A stretch of DNA of 64,000 nucleotides from Meconema thalassinum (GCA_946902985.2 OX336389.2:131599572-131663571), one strand, 5' to 3'; shown: positions 31,101 to 42,646, numbered from the stretch's first letter. Made by a program: numbers and translations. Notes: generated by a model not told the origin, from the letters alone.

Positions 31101-33407
31101 TCATAAACCATTACGTAAGAACAAACATGACAATATACCTTAGTTACGAAGAAATGTATGTAAAACACAAACATTGTTTTAAAATATAATAAAGTAATGT
31201 AATAATATACAATTAAATTCATAACGTGATAGCTATTTAAGCTTCCATCAACACAACTATTTAACTATAATATTATTGCAATATAATGTATTTTATAATA
31301 CATTATAACGAATATTTTGGTTGTTATAAGAGATCGCGTGGAGCGAAACTGATAAAAGATGCGAGTGATGTTACAGGCCCAGAGGTAGGCGGAAGGTACG
31401 ACAGGGTGAAACATCTTAGTGTCTAACCAATTATGCTCATCAAGAATAAACCTTATGCTCTGTCTAGAGGACATTGGCGCGATAAATTGAGGATGAAAAT
31501 CTGAATTGTCCACAAATGAAACCGTGAAATTTAAGTTGTCCTTAACTTTCACCACTTAAACGGTAATCACTAATGTCAATTACAATGTATAAAGCATGAT
31601 GTCCTACCTACATCATCGTATTGAATGTACTCTATCAACATTTAAAGAGCTTAAGAATGTTTTGTGTTTATAGAATACTTTGGTTTTAAATTCCTTTGAC
31701 TTGAGTAAATGTTTCATTGGGAGGTATTCTTTCAGGATATCGCGTGTTAAAACAAATAGAACGTTTGTAAACTCGGTAAGTAAATAGAGCACTAAAATTA
31801 CGAGAAAGCAAACAATTTATAAATAGATTAGAAATTGTATTTCATGTATACAGCACCTCTAGTGAGTTCCATTGCTAAACTACGGATACACGTGATATAT
31901 TGCACGTAGAATATCTTTGTGAAAGAGTAACTATTACTAGTGTAGACGTAGTGCGATTAAGGTCTACTTCCTTATTTGAATTGTACTACTTACGTTTTAT
32001 TCTATTCTTCAGCGTCGTTGTGTTTGAATAAAAGCTGGTTGAACAAGCGAGTGGGCCTTCCCCATGACTGTGTGAGAGGAGAGAGAGAGAGAGACCACGG
32101 CAGGGAAAGACGAAGATGAGGAGAGTAAACTCAATTTTGTGAAATGGTAGAGCGACTCCGGAAGAAAAGATCAAAGCGATACTAAAACAGACATAACACG
32201 TGCTCGCTACAGACATCACTCAGGCAATTCACTTGTGCGACGAAGTGCTAATAAGTTAGGGGGGGAAGGGTAATCGTTCCCGAGGAAGGGAATTCTTCTA
32301 CATCAAACCCATATGCAAGGGAACAAGGGAAAAGAATCTGCATCGTCTCTTTAAATTAAATCAGGTAAATCATTTGATTTCCATCCACAATCACATTTGA
32401 CAATTTACAAAAGTCTTGGTATAGCTACTGTATATACAAACTGAATACAGCTACGAATTAAGGGAGCTGAAGAGAAATATGGAGATTGAAGGGGAAAAGA
32501 AGTTGAAGGAGCTTTGTTGTTTAAATCAAGGAAGAAGTCATATAAAAAGAATGGAATGAAAGAATGAGCACACGGACGAGTGAGAAGAGTAAGGGTAAGC
32601 AAGCACTTGATGTGTTAGTATGTAAAGACACAGAATAGCAGAATAGATGGGTTAGAATAAATCAGGATTTTTAAAACTAATCACAGTAAGGCGTCAGTCG
32701 TGGGTTGGCAGTGGCGGGGGGGGGGGGGGGAGGAGGGGGTGAAAGGGGGAAGCCATCTGCCTTGATTAGAGCCTTGTCTCCTACCCCTCTCCCACACCCC
32801 GGCACAAAAATTACGACTTGGGCGTTGCGGGTGGTGTTAGGGGAGAAGGAACGAAAGAAAGACAAGGAAGAAGGAGTGAACGTTCTTTACAAAAAGGGCT
32901 CTGAGTTTAGAAAATATTGTCACAAGGGAGAGAAAAAGAACTCGAGACACGTAGACAAGGAAATATATTTCTTCATTCCATCATCAATGATTTACTAGAC
33001 AAGATTGACGCCGTTATCGGGGCAATCGTGTTTCTTACAAAACTTGTAATGAGTGGCATGTAACCAACGATGGTTGAAGTATGCTGTGGATTATCCAGCA
33101 CGTGAATCACAGAGACATATAATACCAGTGATGTATAGCCCAAGTGTGCTACACCAACATACAAGACACATAAGGGTTTATTAGTTATATTTACCGTGAC
33201 ATTTCAGATGCTGCTTCTTGTAACAGCTTCCTTTTCCGGAGACCACATAGGTACATGCTGGGTCCCATTATAGTGCTCAGGTTCATTGCCTGGGGCACAC
33301 TGCTACACCCGCACCCTAACAAACTCCCTGGCATCCAGGAGACAAAGCATTGCTTAGTGCAGGGAATATCACAATTAAATAGGATAAGCAAGCGCATTGT
33401 ATTTTTA
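31101..33407. other. Unassigned DNA left of the Gypsy array
   Basis: No recognisable gene. It holds a GA run at 32077-32094, purine-rich stretches (32460-32620, 32820-32960) and a G-rich tract at 32713-32755. Several 60-95 codon frames exist on both strands (for example minus 33448-33191, which runs into the LTR), but none has a domain I recognise. Confidence 0.35.
32713..32755 (+). repeat. G-rich tract with G-quadruplex potential
   Basis: Runs of 16, 5 and 5 G separated by short A/T/G spacers, giving more than four G-tracts within ~40 bp. Structure formation is a prediction only. Confidence 0.5.
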
Positions 33408-36400
33408 TGTGCCCGTTTAGACCGGAGTCCGCACGACCACATATGCATTTTACCAATAATCAGTCAGCACGAGAGTCAAAATATCCCGGAGCGCCAGATG
33501 GGTTAAAGCAAATCGCAAAAACGACATCAAATTAAAAAAATGCTTTACTGATTTTTGGCTCAATGCAACAATAAGGATAGAAGGAGATTTAATTGGGAGT
33601 AACACATCCTGTAAAATTATCTCAGTTTATTTTGAAGTTAAAATTGACTGCAAAAATGCTCAAAGTAGCATCACTCACGTGTGGCGATCCACACTCTTAT
33701 TTACACAATATACAGAAATTTTCCAAACACATTTGGCAATCTTTTTGGAAACACAAGTCCGATTAATAGTCCTGTAGACTGTGTTCCAAAATTATTAATG
33801 ATTAATTCCAGTTCAAAGTTAATTGTCTCTACTGGAAATATCGTAGTTCACTGTTTGAATTTTTACATAATATTAACACTCGTAGAATAAATGTTCATAG
33901 AATTTTTTAACTTTCACTTATTTTTCCAGTTTCAAAAAATATATATATTGTCGAAAAAATATTATCATCATTGAAGCAACACAAATTATTTACACATATT
34001 AATAACATCTGAAAAGTATTTGACCTTGAGCATAGCATCGAAGAACTGTGCGAAGCACAACAACAATTAATTGTTCTTCTGACATTAAACATTTCGAGAA
34101 GTGACTCGATTATGAACTTCAAGTTCCTAACAAAATATATGATTTCTGAATCATCAACTTGATCAATAAATGGTTGAACCATTCAACTATTCAATTTTCC
34201 ACTTGGAATCATTATTATAAAAATATTTATATTCATGGCCATTTTTAGCAACTTTCACAACTTGCAATTCTTCGACAGAATGCGGAAATTAGAATTGTAG
34301 TTTTATAATGAATTCATTTAGTTCATGGCACTAGGATTGAAAATATCCTTCAAATTATTCGTGGTTAAATAATTATTTTTAATTGGCAGTGGCCCATTCT
34401 ATTATTTGTGTAAGAACACAATATTACAACAACAACGGCAAAGGTCTTCCTCTGAAGAAGAATAAACTACTATCATGACAAATCCGGGTTCTAGCAAAAT
34501 CAAAGTCTAAATGGAATTCGTAAACAAGGTTGAAATAAGAACTGATGGTTTTACGAAATAACCTTCGGGTCATCCATTCGACGAAATGTGTAGTTCCAAT
34601 ACTCCTACTATAAACCTGAGCCATCGAACCTGCTATTTGATTGATGCTCGAAAAAACCTCTTCATTCCTGCGACTTAAACATGCGCACCTGGGAATGGCA
34701 TTTCAACTACTCCACACATAAATTATCTTCCCAAAATTTATACAATAAATCAAGCCTCTGCTTGTTATCAACACTGGAAGATTAATAAACTTACAAGTTT
34801 ATTTTATTTTACCATTCAGTTCAACCCGTGAATTTACCATACTTATGAAAATCTTTATTTCACTTTCGAGTGTATTTACGTCATGATTTTATATAAATAC
34901 AAAAATATCCTATTTGATACAAATATCATTTGCTTCCCGTTTCATGCCTCTCCGTGTTATCTGAAAAATATACTTTACTCATTGCAAATATCAACTGTTC
35001 AACCAGAACTGAAATGTTGGTTGAATGCGGGCTTGCGCTAACCACTCTCCTTCGGAAAATCTCCTGTTCCAGACTAGAAATGATTAAACTACTTCATAGG
35101 CTCTCTCTCAATACATATGATTATTAGAAAATATAATATCCAAGAATTATTTAGAAAAATTATAAAAATTATTATTATTATTATTATTAGTGGATTATTA
35201 TTATTATTATTATTATTTATATCATTTTAAATATATTTAATTATCATCTCATTCTGTGAGAATCCACATGTTCGAACCTTCGAATATGGAAAAAATATCC
35301 ATTCCTCAACAAAAATAAATTATTAACTTTTACAGTTACATCGGCTGATTACCGTGATTTCCCAAAAATATGAAAAATTCAAATAAATGCTCGAAATGCT
35401 CGGTCATCGATCCTAAACTGTTCTGAGTGCTGAACATACTCAGAATAACTCTAACAAGTCTTGCGTAAATCATTGCAAGATTTAAATACGACGAAAAAAA
35501 TGTGTTGGTCATCTGCAGAAAAAAAAATAGTTTGTTCCAATTAGCTAGGCATAATATAATTCAAATGTGGCTTACATTTCTTGATGGTCTTGAAGTGTAG
35601 TAAACCTGGTCTGTACCAGATTTATCCATAGACATGCCCTATCGGACAAGCACGTATAATCCTTGTATCGGCCGCCATTGTAGACCCACAATTCGTCTAG
35701 TCAGACATAGTGGTAGTATCTTTTGACGTTTGAATAAACTGTGGTTCCATTTTAATATGGGCTTCTATCAAAGCCATAACAGTTTGTTTAAATAGGGTCA
35801 GATCTAAGTGATCTCTTCTTAGATATGTCAGTTGTAACATAACTCACGGTAATCTTATCAGTACAAGAAAAACACTGACAGTCTAAGCAATTAACGGCTG
35901 TTCTGAAGATCGTTCCCTGGGCATGGTTTATTATATCACCATCTACCATGCGCTAAGCAACTTGTAGTTTCCCTTGCGTAGACTAATGAACGCCACCGTT
36001 ATAGACTAGTCTTCAGTGTACTGACAGATCGAAGTGGTTAACTAGTTACAAAAAATGAAAACTGACTGAAATGGATTTAAACATCCAAGTAGGCCTATTA
36101 TGTTATTACTGGACTGTGACAAAATATTATTTTCTAGACAAAGTCTAGCATATGTCCTTGTAGAAATATAAATATTTCCACCAATGTCTGTAGAAAAATC
36201 AATCACCTCAGTGATTCTCCTCGCCGTAAACTTACTAAGTTCCACCTCGTAGCGCAGCACTTTTCGTGACTATCACGACTTGAAAAGAACTTCTGCGTAG
36301 ATCCGGCAACCATGTGCCTTGGCTCAGCGTCGTAGCAACTTGCTAGGCAACTGCTTGTGTTAGAATGAGCTGAAGTTGCTTCGGCCAGCTGGCTTTTATT

Positions 36401-36757
36401 CAAAACTGTCAGGGTCACGCGTCATCACCTGATATCTAGAAATCCTCATATCTCTGGTATCCCTGGTCCGATTTACTTGATACTAATTGCATTCTCTTTC
36501 ATTTGGCCGTGCCAGTAATCTGATCCCAGTCTCAAGTCTCTACTCCATGGTTAACTATTTAATCAATAAATAGCCTCGACCTCTGCTATTACTCGCTACG
36601 TCACTTGACATCCAAGTATCGGTAAATTCCTTCCAATTCCTTCTCGAAGCAATGTAGCGCGATATTCAAATATCTGAACTTTCAAAAGCGGCTACAGCCT
36701 TTCCCTTGATATCTAGGTGTCTGAATCTTGGACTACCCATTCCTAGAGTTGGGCACA
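33408..36757 (-). repeat. LTR1 (3' LTR of Gypsy copy A)
   Basis: Perfect 7 bp inverted ends TGTGCCC/GGGCACA. It contains a (TTA)n/(ATT)n microsatellite at about 35170-35217 and no credible ORF. It is private at several positions where LTR2 and LTR3 agree: A at 34464 against C at 43704 and 52896; GGCAATC near 33735 against GACAATC; a one-base difference in the AACTTCAAG/AACTTACAAG word near 34118. At 3.35 kb it is unusually long for a Gypsy LTR. Confidence 0.93.
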
Positions 36758-36771
36758 TCCACCCCACACCT
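36758..36771 (-). promoter_or_regulatory. Polypurine tract of Gypsy copy A
   Basis: The minus strand reads AGGTGTGGGGTGGA directly against the TG of the 3' LTR, the position at which Gypsy elements prime plus-strand DNA synthesis. It lies 51 bases beyond the gag-pol stop codon. Confidence 0.8.
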
Positions 36772-36822
36772 AGCAAAAAATAAAAATTGAAAAATTTTTA
36801 TTTTTCCTATCTACACATTAAA

Positions 36823-39800
36823 TCATCTGGTTCTTGAATAATATATCTTCAAATTCGACGCATTATAAGTTCCCACGATGTTACCAGTTCGTGTATTGGC
36901 TACTTCATAGCTTCCATTATTGTTAACTCCCACAATACGATAGGGTCCAGCGTAAAGGCTTGCAAATTTCGAGTACAGTCGATTTTGCACGTCAGAGGGT
37001 GTAGGTCTTTTCACTAAAACAAGAGTTCCTACGCGCAAGGGTCTGCGAAAACGCTTTCCTCTCACTCTGCGCTCTCTCTTCTCAGCTTGACTCCTTAACT
37101 TGTCTAAAGCTAGAGTTTCCCTCATCTGACGACTTGGTTCAATCTCAGGTGGAATAGAGATGATTCGATCCCATAATCTCGTTGGTTTAATTCCATGATG
37201 AAGCAACATAGGAATCTGTCCAGTACTCTCATGAATCGTAGAGTTGATGGATTCGGATGCTAAAGAAAGAACATCCATCCATTTCCAATGCTCATTTGGA
37301 CAATAGAGGCGGCAAAATTTTGCTATTTCAGCCATCACGCGTTCCGCTGGATTGCTCTCTGGATGTCTAATAGAACAAAACAATTGTCTAATCCCAAGAT
37401 TATTCATGATGGTTCGAAATTCCAAAGATGTAAATTGAGGTCCACGATCTGATAAAAGGAATTCCGGTTTGCCTGCTTCCGGAATTACGCTATCTCTAAT
37501 TCTCTTCGCACAATACTTTGCGTTTGCCTTCTGAATTGGATGTAACATGGTGTATTTGCTAAAAACATCCATGGTCACCAAAATATATCGGTTACCTCTT
37601 TTAGACTTTGGGAGAGGACCATATAAATCAGTCGCGAAGATTTCGCAATGCTTAGAAGGAATAATAGGCCGTGGTAATTCTCTCAATAATCTAGAATTAT
37701 GTTTACTCCTTTGGCATAAGTCGCATTCTCGAATAGTGTTTCGGACAGTTTGTCGCATTCGCTCCCACGAAAATTTCTCTTGAATCATGTTGACTGTCTT
37801 ATCTACTCCAGCATGACCTGCGATTCTATGTGCCATCCAAATAATGGGTTTTTGCAATCGTGGAGGTATCACTACTCTCAGCTTCGTATGGTCGGGATCT
37901 GCAAACTTGTAGATTAAACCATCTAACATCATAAAATCTCTTGAAATTCTTTCAGTTTCCACAAAATCATCATCATTTGGATCCATGTTTCCCTGTAGAA
38001 AACGAAAAATGTTCCTAAGACGTCGGTCTCTCCTCTGGGATAAATGCAACAAACTTAACCTTCTCAAGGAATCTTCATCCTCCTGCGTTAGGTTAACTTG
38101 AAAAACCTTAGATGTAGACTCCACTGCTCTACTCAATAAATCAGCTCCAACATTCAACTTTCCAGGAGTGTGTTCAATAACTAGGTTGAATTGCTGAATA
38201 AAAAGTGACCATCTAGTTATTCTATCACTGGCAAAGTTTGTTCTCAAGATAAACTCCAATGCGTGGTGATCAGTCCTCACAATGACTGAATGTCCAATTA
38301 ACATTTTCTTCCACGACTCCAATGCGAATATTACAGCAAGTGCTTCTAACTCTGTGGTGTAATAATTTCTCTCTGATGGACGAAGTTTCCTGCTAATGAA
38401 CGCCAGGTAATGTCTCTTGTGGTCTTCATCTTCTTGAAGAAGAATAGCTCCAATCCCTACGGTGGATGCATCAGATTCTATGATTAAATTCTTGGTAAAG
38501 TCAGGATACTCCAATTTCACACTGTTTACCAATAACCTCTTGGCATCTTGAAATGACTGTTCACAATCTTTATCCCATTTCCATTTGTTTCCTTTCTTTA
38601 ACAATTCCTGCAATGGCGCAACTGTCTTGGTGAAGTTTGGACAATGCCCTGCAAAGAATTGGCATGTCCCGAGAAAACTGCGGACATTCTTCACTCTAGT
38701 AGGTCTAGGGAAATTTGCAATTGCCTGTATCTTCGTCTCATTGGGACGGTATCCTTCTCCATCCAAAATGTGACCCAAAAATTTTATTTCCTTTCGAAAG
38801 AAATGACAATTTCGAAGGTTTACTTTGAAGTTCGCTTTTCTCAAATCTGCGAATAACATTTGAAGATGTAACAAATGTTCCTCCTTAGTCTCTGATGCAA
38901 TTAAGATATCATCAATATAACGAATTGCTATCTCTTTTACTTCAGGACTCAAATTTTGTTCCAGGGCTCTGATCAAAACGGATCCAGATGTTTTGACTCC
39001 AAATGGTAGACGGCGGAATACATATGTCTGCTGATCAAACATAAATCCTGTAAACTTCTTAGAATCTTCACTAAGCCTAATGTGATGGTAGGACGAAGTG
39101 AGATCAATATTAGAGAACCAGACCTTGCCTTGGAATTTCCTTAACAGTTCCCTAATGATTGGTGGTCTGTCATACTCTGGCAGTAATCTTGAATTCAAAT
39201 TTCGCGCGTCTAAACATAGTCTCAGACTTCCATCTTGTTTAGACACTACTGCTAATGGATTGACATAAGATGTAGTGTACTTTTCAACCACATTGTTGCT
39301 TTCCATCTCCTTGATAAGCACTTTTACTCTTTCTCGATGCTTTTCTGCTACTGGATACAATTTAGCATGAAAAGGTGCATCATCATTTACACGAATATGA
39401 TATTCAAAATCTTTAATTTCACCAGGTTTAATATCAAAAATATCGTGATACTCTTCCAAAATCTTCCCTAGCTCTGGGGACTCCTTCTCAGTGTAGACTT
39501 CTCTTCCTTCAGCTTCATGAAAAATCAGAGACCATTGAGCATCTCCCTCGATGTCTTCCTCTTCTTTTCCCTCGAAGTTAATCTCTTCGGTATTCTTGAA
39601 TCTGATCGTCTCTGTCTTCATGTCTATCACTGCTTGATATTTCTGAATGAAATCTGCTCCCAATATCATGTCAAAAGCCATGTCCTTTATTACAACAAAC
39701 ACATGTCGGAAATCATGTCCTCCAATCGTAATACATAAGTATAATTGTGTTTTACACAGAGATATTTTATTGGGTATTATTCCTTGGATCTTAATTCCTG

Positions 39801-42135
39801 ATACTGGAATCTCCTCTAAATTCTCTTTGAGCTTCCACAGAATATAAAGCTTCTCACTCACCAGACAAAGCATAGCCCCAGTATCGATCAAAGTATCGAC
39901 AGGCATACCGAATACTTCGCATGATATGATTGGCATTCTAATTCTCGTACCCATTTCTTTCCGTTCGTCATTCTGTTGAATTAAGTCATCATCCTCTGCT
40001 TGCCATTTAATAATTCTGGAAGTGAAAGTATTCAAAATTCTATCTTCTACTGTGAATTCGAAGTTTTTTTTTTTTTCGTTACCATTCCCCCGGGATTGTT
40101 GTGTTCCCGATGGACCTGGTTCGTTGGGCCTCTGCTCCAAAAACTGCAAGTTATCTTGGTGTCTTGCTTCCAAATTTTTCCTCGTCTCCTTGTTGAACTC
40201 TTCATTGGACTGACGAGTACCTACATTCCCTCTGTTATTGTAGTTGTTTCTACCATAATATCTTCTTTCCTGGTACTTTCCTTGACTATCTCGTGGTCTT
40301 CTCCATCGAGTATTGTATCGATTACCACCATCCGGTCTCGCATAAGGCTTGTAACTGTATCTGTTACTGTATTGATTCCATCCTCCTTTATTTGGATCTT
40401 CCCTCGGCGTTTTCCCTTCTCGCTCCTCTCGAATCTCTCGAGGTGTTTGAGAATAACTATCAGCCATAACAGCGTACACAGCGTTGTTATTTTTTCCTCC
40501 CTTCTGATGGAAGAATTGAGCGTTTGTATGATCCAGCTTCTGTAATACTTCATCAAATTGTTCCATATTATAGATATCAGCAGCGATCAAAGTCCTCTGG
40601 ACGTCTGCTGGAAATTGACGTATCAATGCAGTAATCAATTCGTTATCTGGCATCGGCGGATCTAAATGTTGGAGTTTAGACAGCTGTCCAGAAAAGTACG
40701 TAGAGTATCGAGTAGGTTGTGACGTCGAGAATCTCTTCGAATATAACTCTGCTCTAACTTGCTGTTGGGTTTCCGGGGACCAAAACTTTTTCAATAACCC
40801 ACGAGAAAACTCCTCAAAAGTGGTTAGAATGGATCTAAATGCCCTGAACCAAAGAAGTGCAGGACCTTCCAAAAACTTCCCTATCACTCGGATCTGTCTT
40901 TCTTTAGGGATCTTGGAATCTTTCAGGTAATCACCTGCTTCTCTCAAAAATTCCACGGGTGTCACAGAATCTCGCCCTGAAAAATTAGAAGGCTTATCTT
41001 CTATATTCTTAAATACAGTTATGGGGTTGGATTGAAATACTGTCCTGATCTCATCCTGTCTTTGACTATCCGTTTCTCTAGCTGCTCCTAGATTTATCTG
41101 TATCTGTTCCTTTCCCCTTACATTTGGCATTTTCAACAGATGATCAGACTGTTTCTCATCCTTGATTTGAGTTTTCATAGCCTCAAGTTCCTTCTGGTTT
41201 TCTTCTGCCATTTTCTTAATTGCTTCAGTTTCTTTACAATTCTCCTTAACATCAATGGATAGCTGGTTCATAACAGCCTCATGACTTTTCAATGACCCTG
41301 TCATATCTGATATGTCCTTCTGAGTTGCTTGGATATCTTTGGAAATTACTTGAATATGGGATGACAAAGATTCCCTAATCTCCTTGATTCCTTCTTGGTT
41401 CTCCAGCTTGAGTGTATCTTTAATTTCATTGACAACTGTGGTTTTGATTTCAGTTTGTAACTCATTAATCACACCTTCTCTTATTTCTCCCATGACAAGT
41501 TCTTTGAATTGTTCTGTCAACCGTTGAACAACTAGAATTCCCATCTCGTTACTCTCTTTCTTCACTCTGACTTCCAGGTTGACCATGTCTTCACCAACTT
41601 TCCTAAGACCATGTTCTATCCTATCAGCTAAGCTTTGAGATCGAAGATCGGCATCGCGAAATTTATCGTCCATTAAACTTGCGTTAGTAGCTAATGAAGT
41701 TTCGAGCTCATGTGTTTTTTCGCATAATTTATTCATTTTACTCTCAAGTGTCATTTTCAAAATTTCAGAATTCTCTTTAAATTTACTTTCCATTGAATTA
41801 AATTTACTATTTAAATTTTCTTTCAAGTTACCTTTTAACCTGCTTTCTAAAGAATCAGAATTTTCTTTAAGTTTATTTTCTAAAGAATCAGAATTTTCTT
41901 TAAGTTTATTTTCTAAAGAATCAGAATTTTCTTTAAGTTTCTCATTTAAACTTTCTTTAAGTTTATTTTCTAACGAATCAGAATTTTCTTTAAGTTTACT
42001 TTCTAAAGAATCAGAATTTTCTTTAAGTTTCTTTTCTAAAGCCTCTGTATTTTCTTTCATAATGGCGGCTACACGCCGTCCAGCCTCTTTTGAACTCTCC
42101 TCCAAACTCCTCATCATCCTCATCATTTCTTCCAT
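36823..42135 (-). CDS. Ty3/Gypsy Gag-Pol polyprotein, intact (copy A)
   Basis: One uninterrupted frame of 1,770 codons encoding all retrotransposon functions; it would act in a cytoplasmic particle and then integrate cDNA in the nucleus. Domains in order: long coiled coil (about 1-335) with 11-residue KLKENSDSLEN-type repeats at 36-100; Gag capsid-like region (about 370-540, with LEGPALLWF and FEEFSRGLLKKFW); Arg/Tyr/Gly/Asn-rich basic tract (about 575-645) in place of a CCHC knuckle; aspartic protease (LIDTGAM at 749-755, ILGAD at 824-828); reverse transcriptase (LCLDARNLN, LPFGVKTSG, YIDD at 1073-1076); RNase H (ESDAS at 1220, RTDHH at 1287); integrase with HHCC finger (H1436, H1441, C1471, C1474), catalytic D1503, D1563, E1598, and a GPY/F-like motif at 1730. 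No stop or shift separates gag from pol, so the Gag:Pol ratio must be set some other way. No env-like frame follows. Confidence 0.95.
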   Translation of the reverse strand: MEEMMRMMRSLEESSKEAGRRVAAIMKENTEALEKKLKENSDSLESKLKENSDSLENKLKESLNEKLKENSDSLENKLKENSDSLENKLKENSDSLESRLKGNLKENLNSKFNSMESKFKENSEILKMTLESKMNKLCEKTHELETSLATNASLMDDKFRDADLRSQSLADRIEHGLRKVGEDMVNLEVRVKKESNEMGILVVQRLTEQFKELVMGEIREGVINELQTEIKTTVVNEIKDTLKLENQEGIKEIRESLSSHIQVISKDIQATQKDISDMTGSLKSHEAVMNQLSIDVKENCKETEAIKKMAEENQKELEAMKTQIKDEKQSDHLLKMPNVRGKEQIQINLGAARETDSQRQDEIRTVFQSNPITVFKNIEDKPSNFSGRDSVTPVEFLREAGDYLKDSKIPKERQIRVIGKFLEGPALLWFRAFRSILTTFEEFSRGLLKKFWSPETQQQVRAELYSKRFSTSQPTRYSTYFSGQLSKLQHLDPPMPDNELITALIRQFPADVQRTLIAADIYNMEQFDEVLQKLDHTNAQFFHQKGGKNNNAVYAVMADSYSQTPREIREEREGKTPREDPNKGGWNQYSNRYSYKPYARPDGGNRYNTRWRRPRDSQGKYQERRYYGRNNYNNRGNVGTRQSNEEFNKETRKNLEARHQDNLQFLEQRPNEPGPSGTQQSRGNGNEKKKNFEFTVEDRILNTFTSRIIKWQAEDDDLIQQNDERKEMGTRIRMPIISCEVFGMPVDTLIDTGAMLCLVSEKLYILWKLKENLEEIPVSGIKIQGIIPNKISLCKTQLYLCITIGGHDFRHVFVVIKDMAFDMILGADFIQKYQAVIDMKTETIRFKNTEEINFEGKEEEDIEGDAQWSLIFHEAEGREVYTEKESPELGKILEEYHDIFDIKPGEIKDFEYHIRVNDDAPFHAKLYPVAEKHRERVKVLIKEMESNNVVEKYTTSYVNPLAVVSKQDGSLRLCLDARNLNSRLLPEYDRPPIIRELLRKFQGKVWFSNIDLTSSYHHIRLSEDSKKFTGFMFDQQTYVFRRLPFGVKTSGSVLIRALEQNLSPEVKEIAIRYIDDILIASETKEEHLLHLQMLFADLRKANFKVNLRNCHFFRKEIKFLGHILDGEGYRPNETKIQAIANFPRPTRVKNVRSFLGTCQFFAGHCPNFTKTVAPLQELLKKGNKWKWDKDCEQSFQDAKRLLVNSVKLEYPDFTKNLIIESDASTVGIGAILLQEDEDHKRHYLAFISRKLRPSERNYYTTELEALAVIFALESWKKMLIGHSVIVRTDHHALEFILRTNFASDRITRWSLFIQQFNLVIEHTPGKLNVGADLLSRAVESTSKVFQVNLTQEDEDSLRRLSLLHLSQRRDRRLRNIFRFLQGNMDPNDDDFVETERISRDFMMLDGLIYKFADPDHTKLRVVIPPRLQKPIIWMAHRIAGHAGVDKTVNMIQEKFSWERMRQTVRNTIRECDLCQRSKHNSRLLRELPRPIIPSKHCEIFATDLYGPLPKSKRGNRYILVTMDVFSKYTMLHPIQKANAKYCAKRIRDSVIPEAGKPEFLLSDRGPQFTSLEFRTIMNNLGIRQLFCSIRHPESNPAERVMAEIAKFCRLYCPNEHWKWMDVLSLASESINSTIHESTGQIPMLLHHGIKPTRLWDRIISIPPEIEPSRQMRETLALDKLRSQAEKRERRVRGKRFRRPLRVGTLVLVKRPTPSDVQNRLYSKFASLYAGPYRIVGVNNNGSYEVANTRTGNIVGTYNASNLKIYYSRTR
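41810..42045 (-). repeat. 33 bp coding minisatellite in gag (copy A)
   Basis: DNA repeats of 33 bp encode the hendecads (11 residues each, KLKENSDSLE plus N or S), with one shorter variant KLKESLNE in the middle. The number and order match copy B at about 51003-51238. Hendecad spacing is typical of slightly right-handed coiled coils. Confidence 0.8.
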
Positions 42136-42646
42136 AATTTCAATTATTATTCAAAACTTAGGGGTATACAACAGTGGCAAACACAAGCTTATAACTAGAA
42201 CAAGAAATATGAATAGCTAATTGGAACACTCTAATAAAATGAGATTTGTCCTAATGTCGACGTGATGGAAAAACAAAATTCTCTACTTTTACGAATTACA
42301 TTTACCACAATATCACAAGAAAAATATGCAAGTTCTCAAATATCCTCCACCTGGATTCTAATAATGTGTATGTCCAGTCATCGAACGTTTACTACTGAAT
42401 TTACTTGACGCCCTAATGGTTAAGCCATTATCAAAAATAATCAAACCCATTCTAATTATTAACCAAGTTAAATTTTATATTTTCACCACTAATTGGGTTT
42501 CCTACTAATTTATTCATCCAAACCAGACATCTCTCAACTCCCAAAATATTTCTATAAAAATTATCACAATTTCAAATCGGCATGCGATTGACCATGTCTA
42601 AATCGGGACCCACGTTCGAAGCTATTTCTCTCTCTATCTTATTTTA
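42136..42646 (-). other. Gypsy copy A 5' leader between LTR2 and gag start
   Basis: 511 bases of untranslated leader on the minus strand, essentially identical to 51328-51838. Directly after the LTR it reads TAAAATAAGATAGAGAGAGA. The usual TGG-initiated primer-binding site is not adjacent; a TGGGTCCCGATTTAG word occurs ~38 bases further in. Confidence 0.7.

Noticed and set aside
33191..33448. 85-codon minus frame at the left edge of LTR1 as a disrupted host exon
   Set aside because: It starts inside LTR sequence, has no recognised domain and no clear splice sites; kept only as unassigned DNA.
36042..36418. Two ~71-codon minus frames in each LTR as possible accessory genes
   Set aside because: Short, overlapping and without domain resemblance. 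They are identical in all three LTRs simply because the LTRs are recent copies.
40000..40556. Plus-strand 181-codon and other-frame minus-strand frames inside gag
   Set aside because: They lie antisense to or out of frame with the intact gag-pol frame and repeat in copy B; shadows of the Arg/Tyr-rich coding tract.
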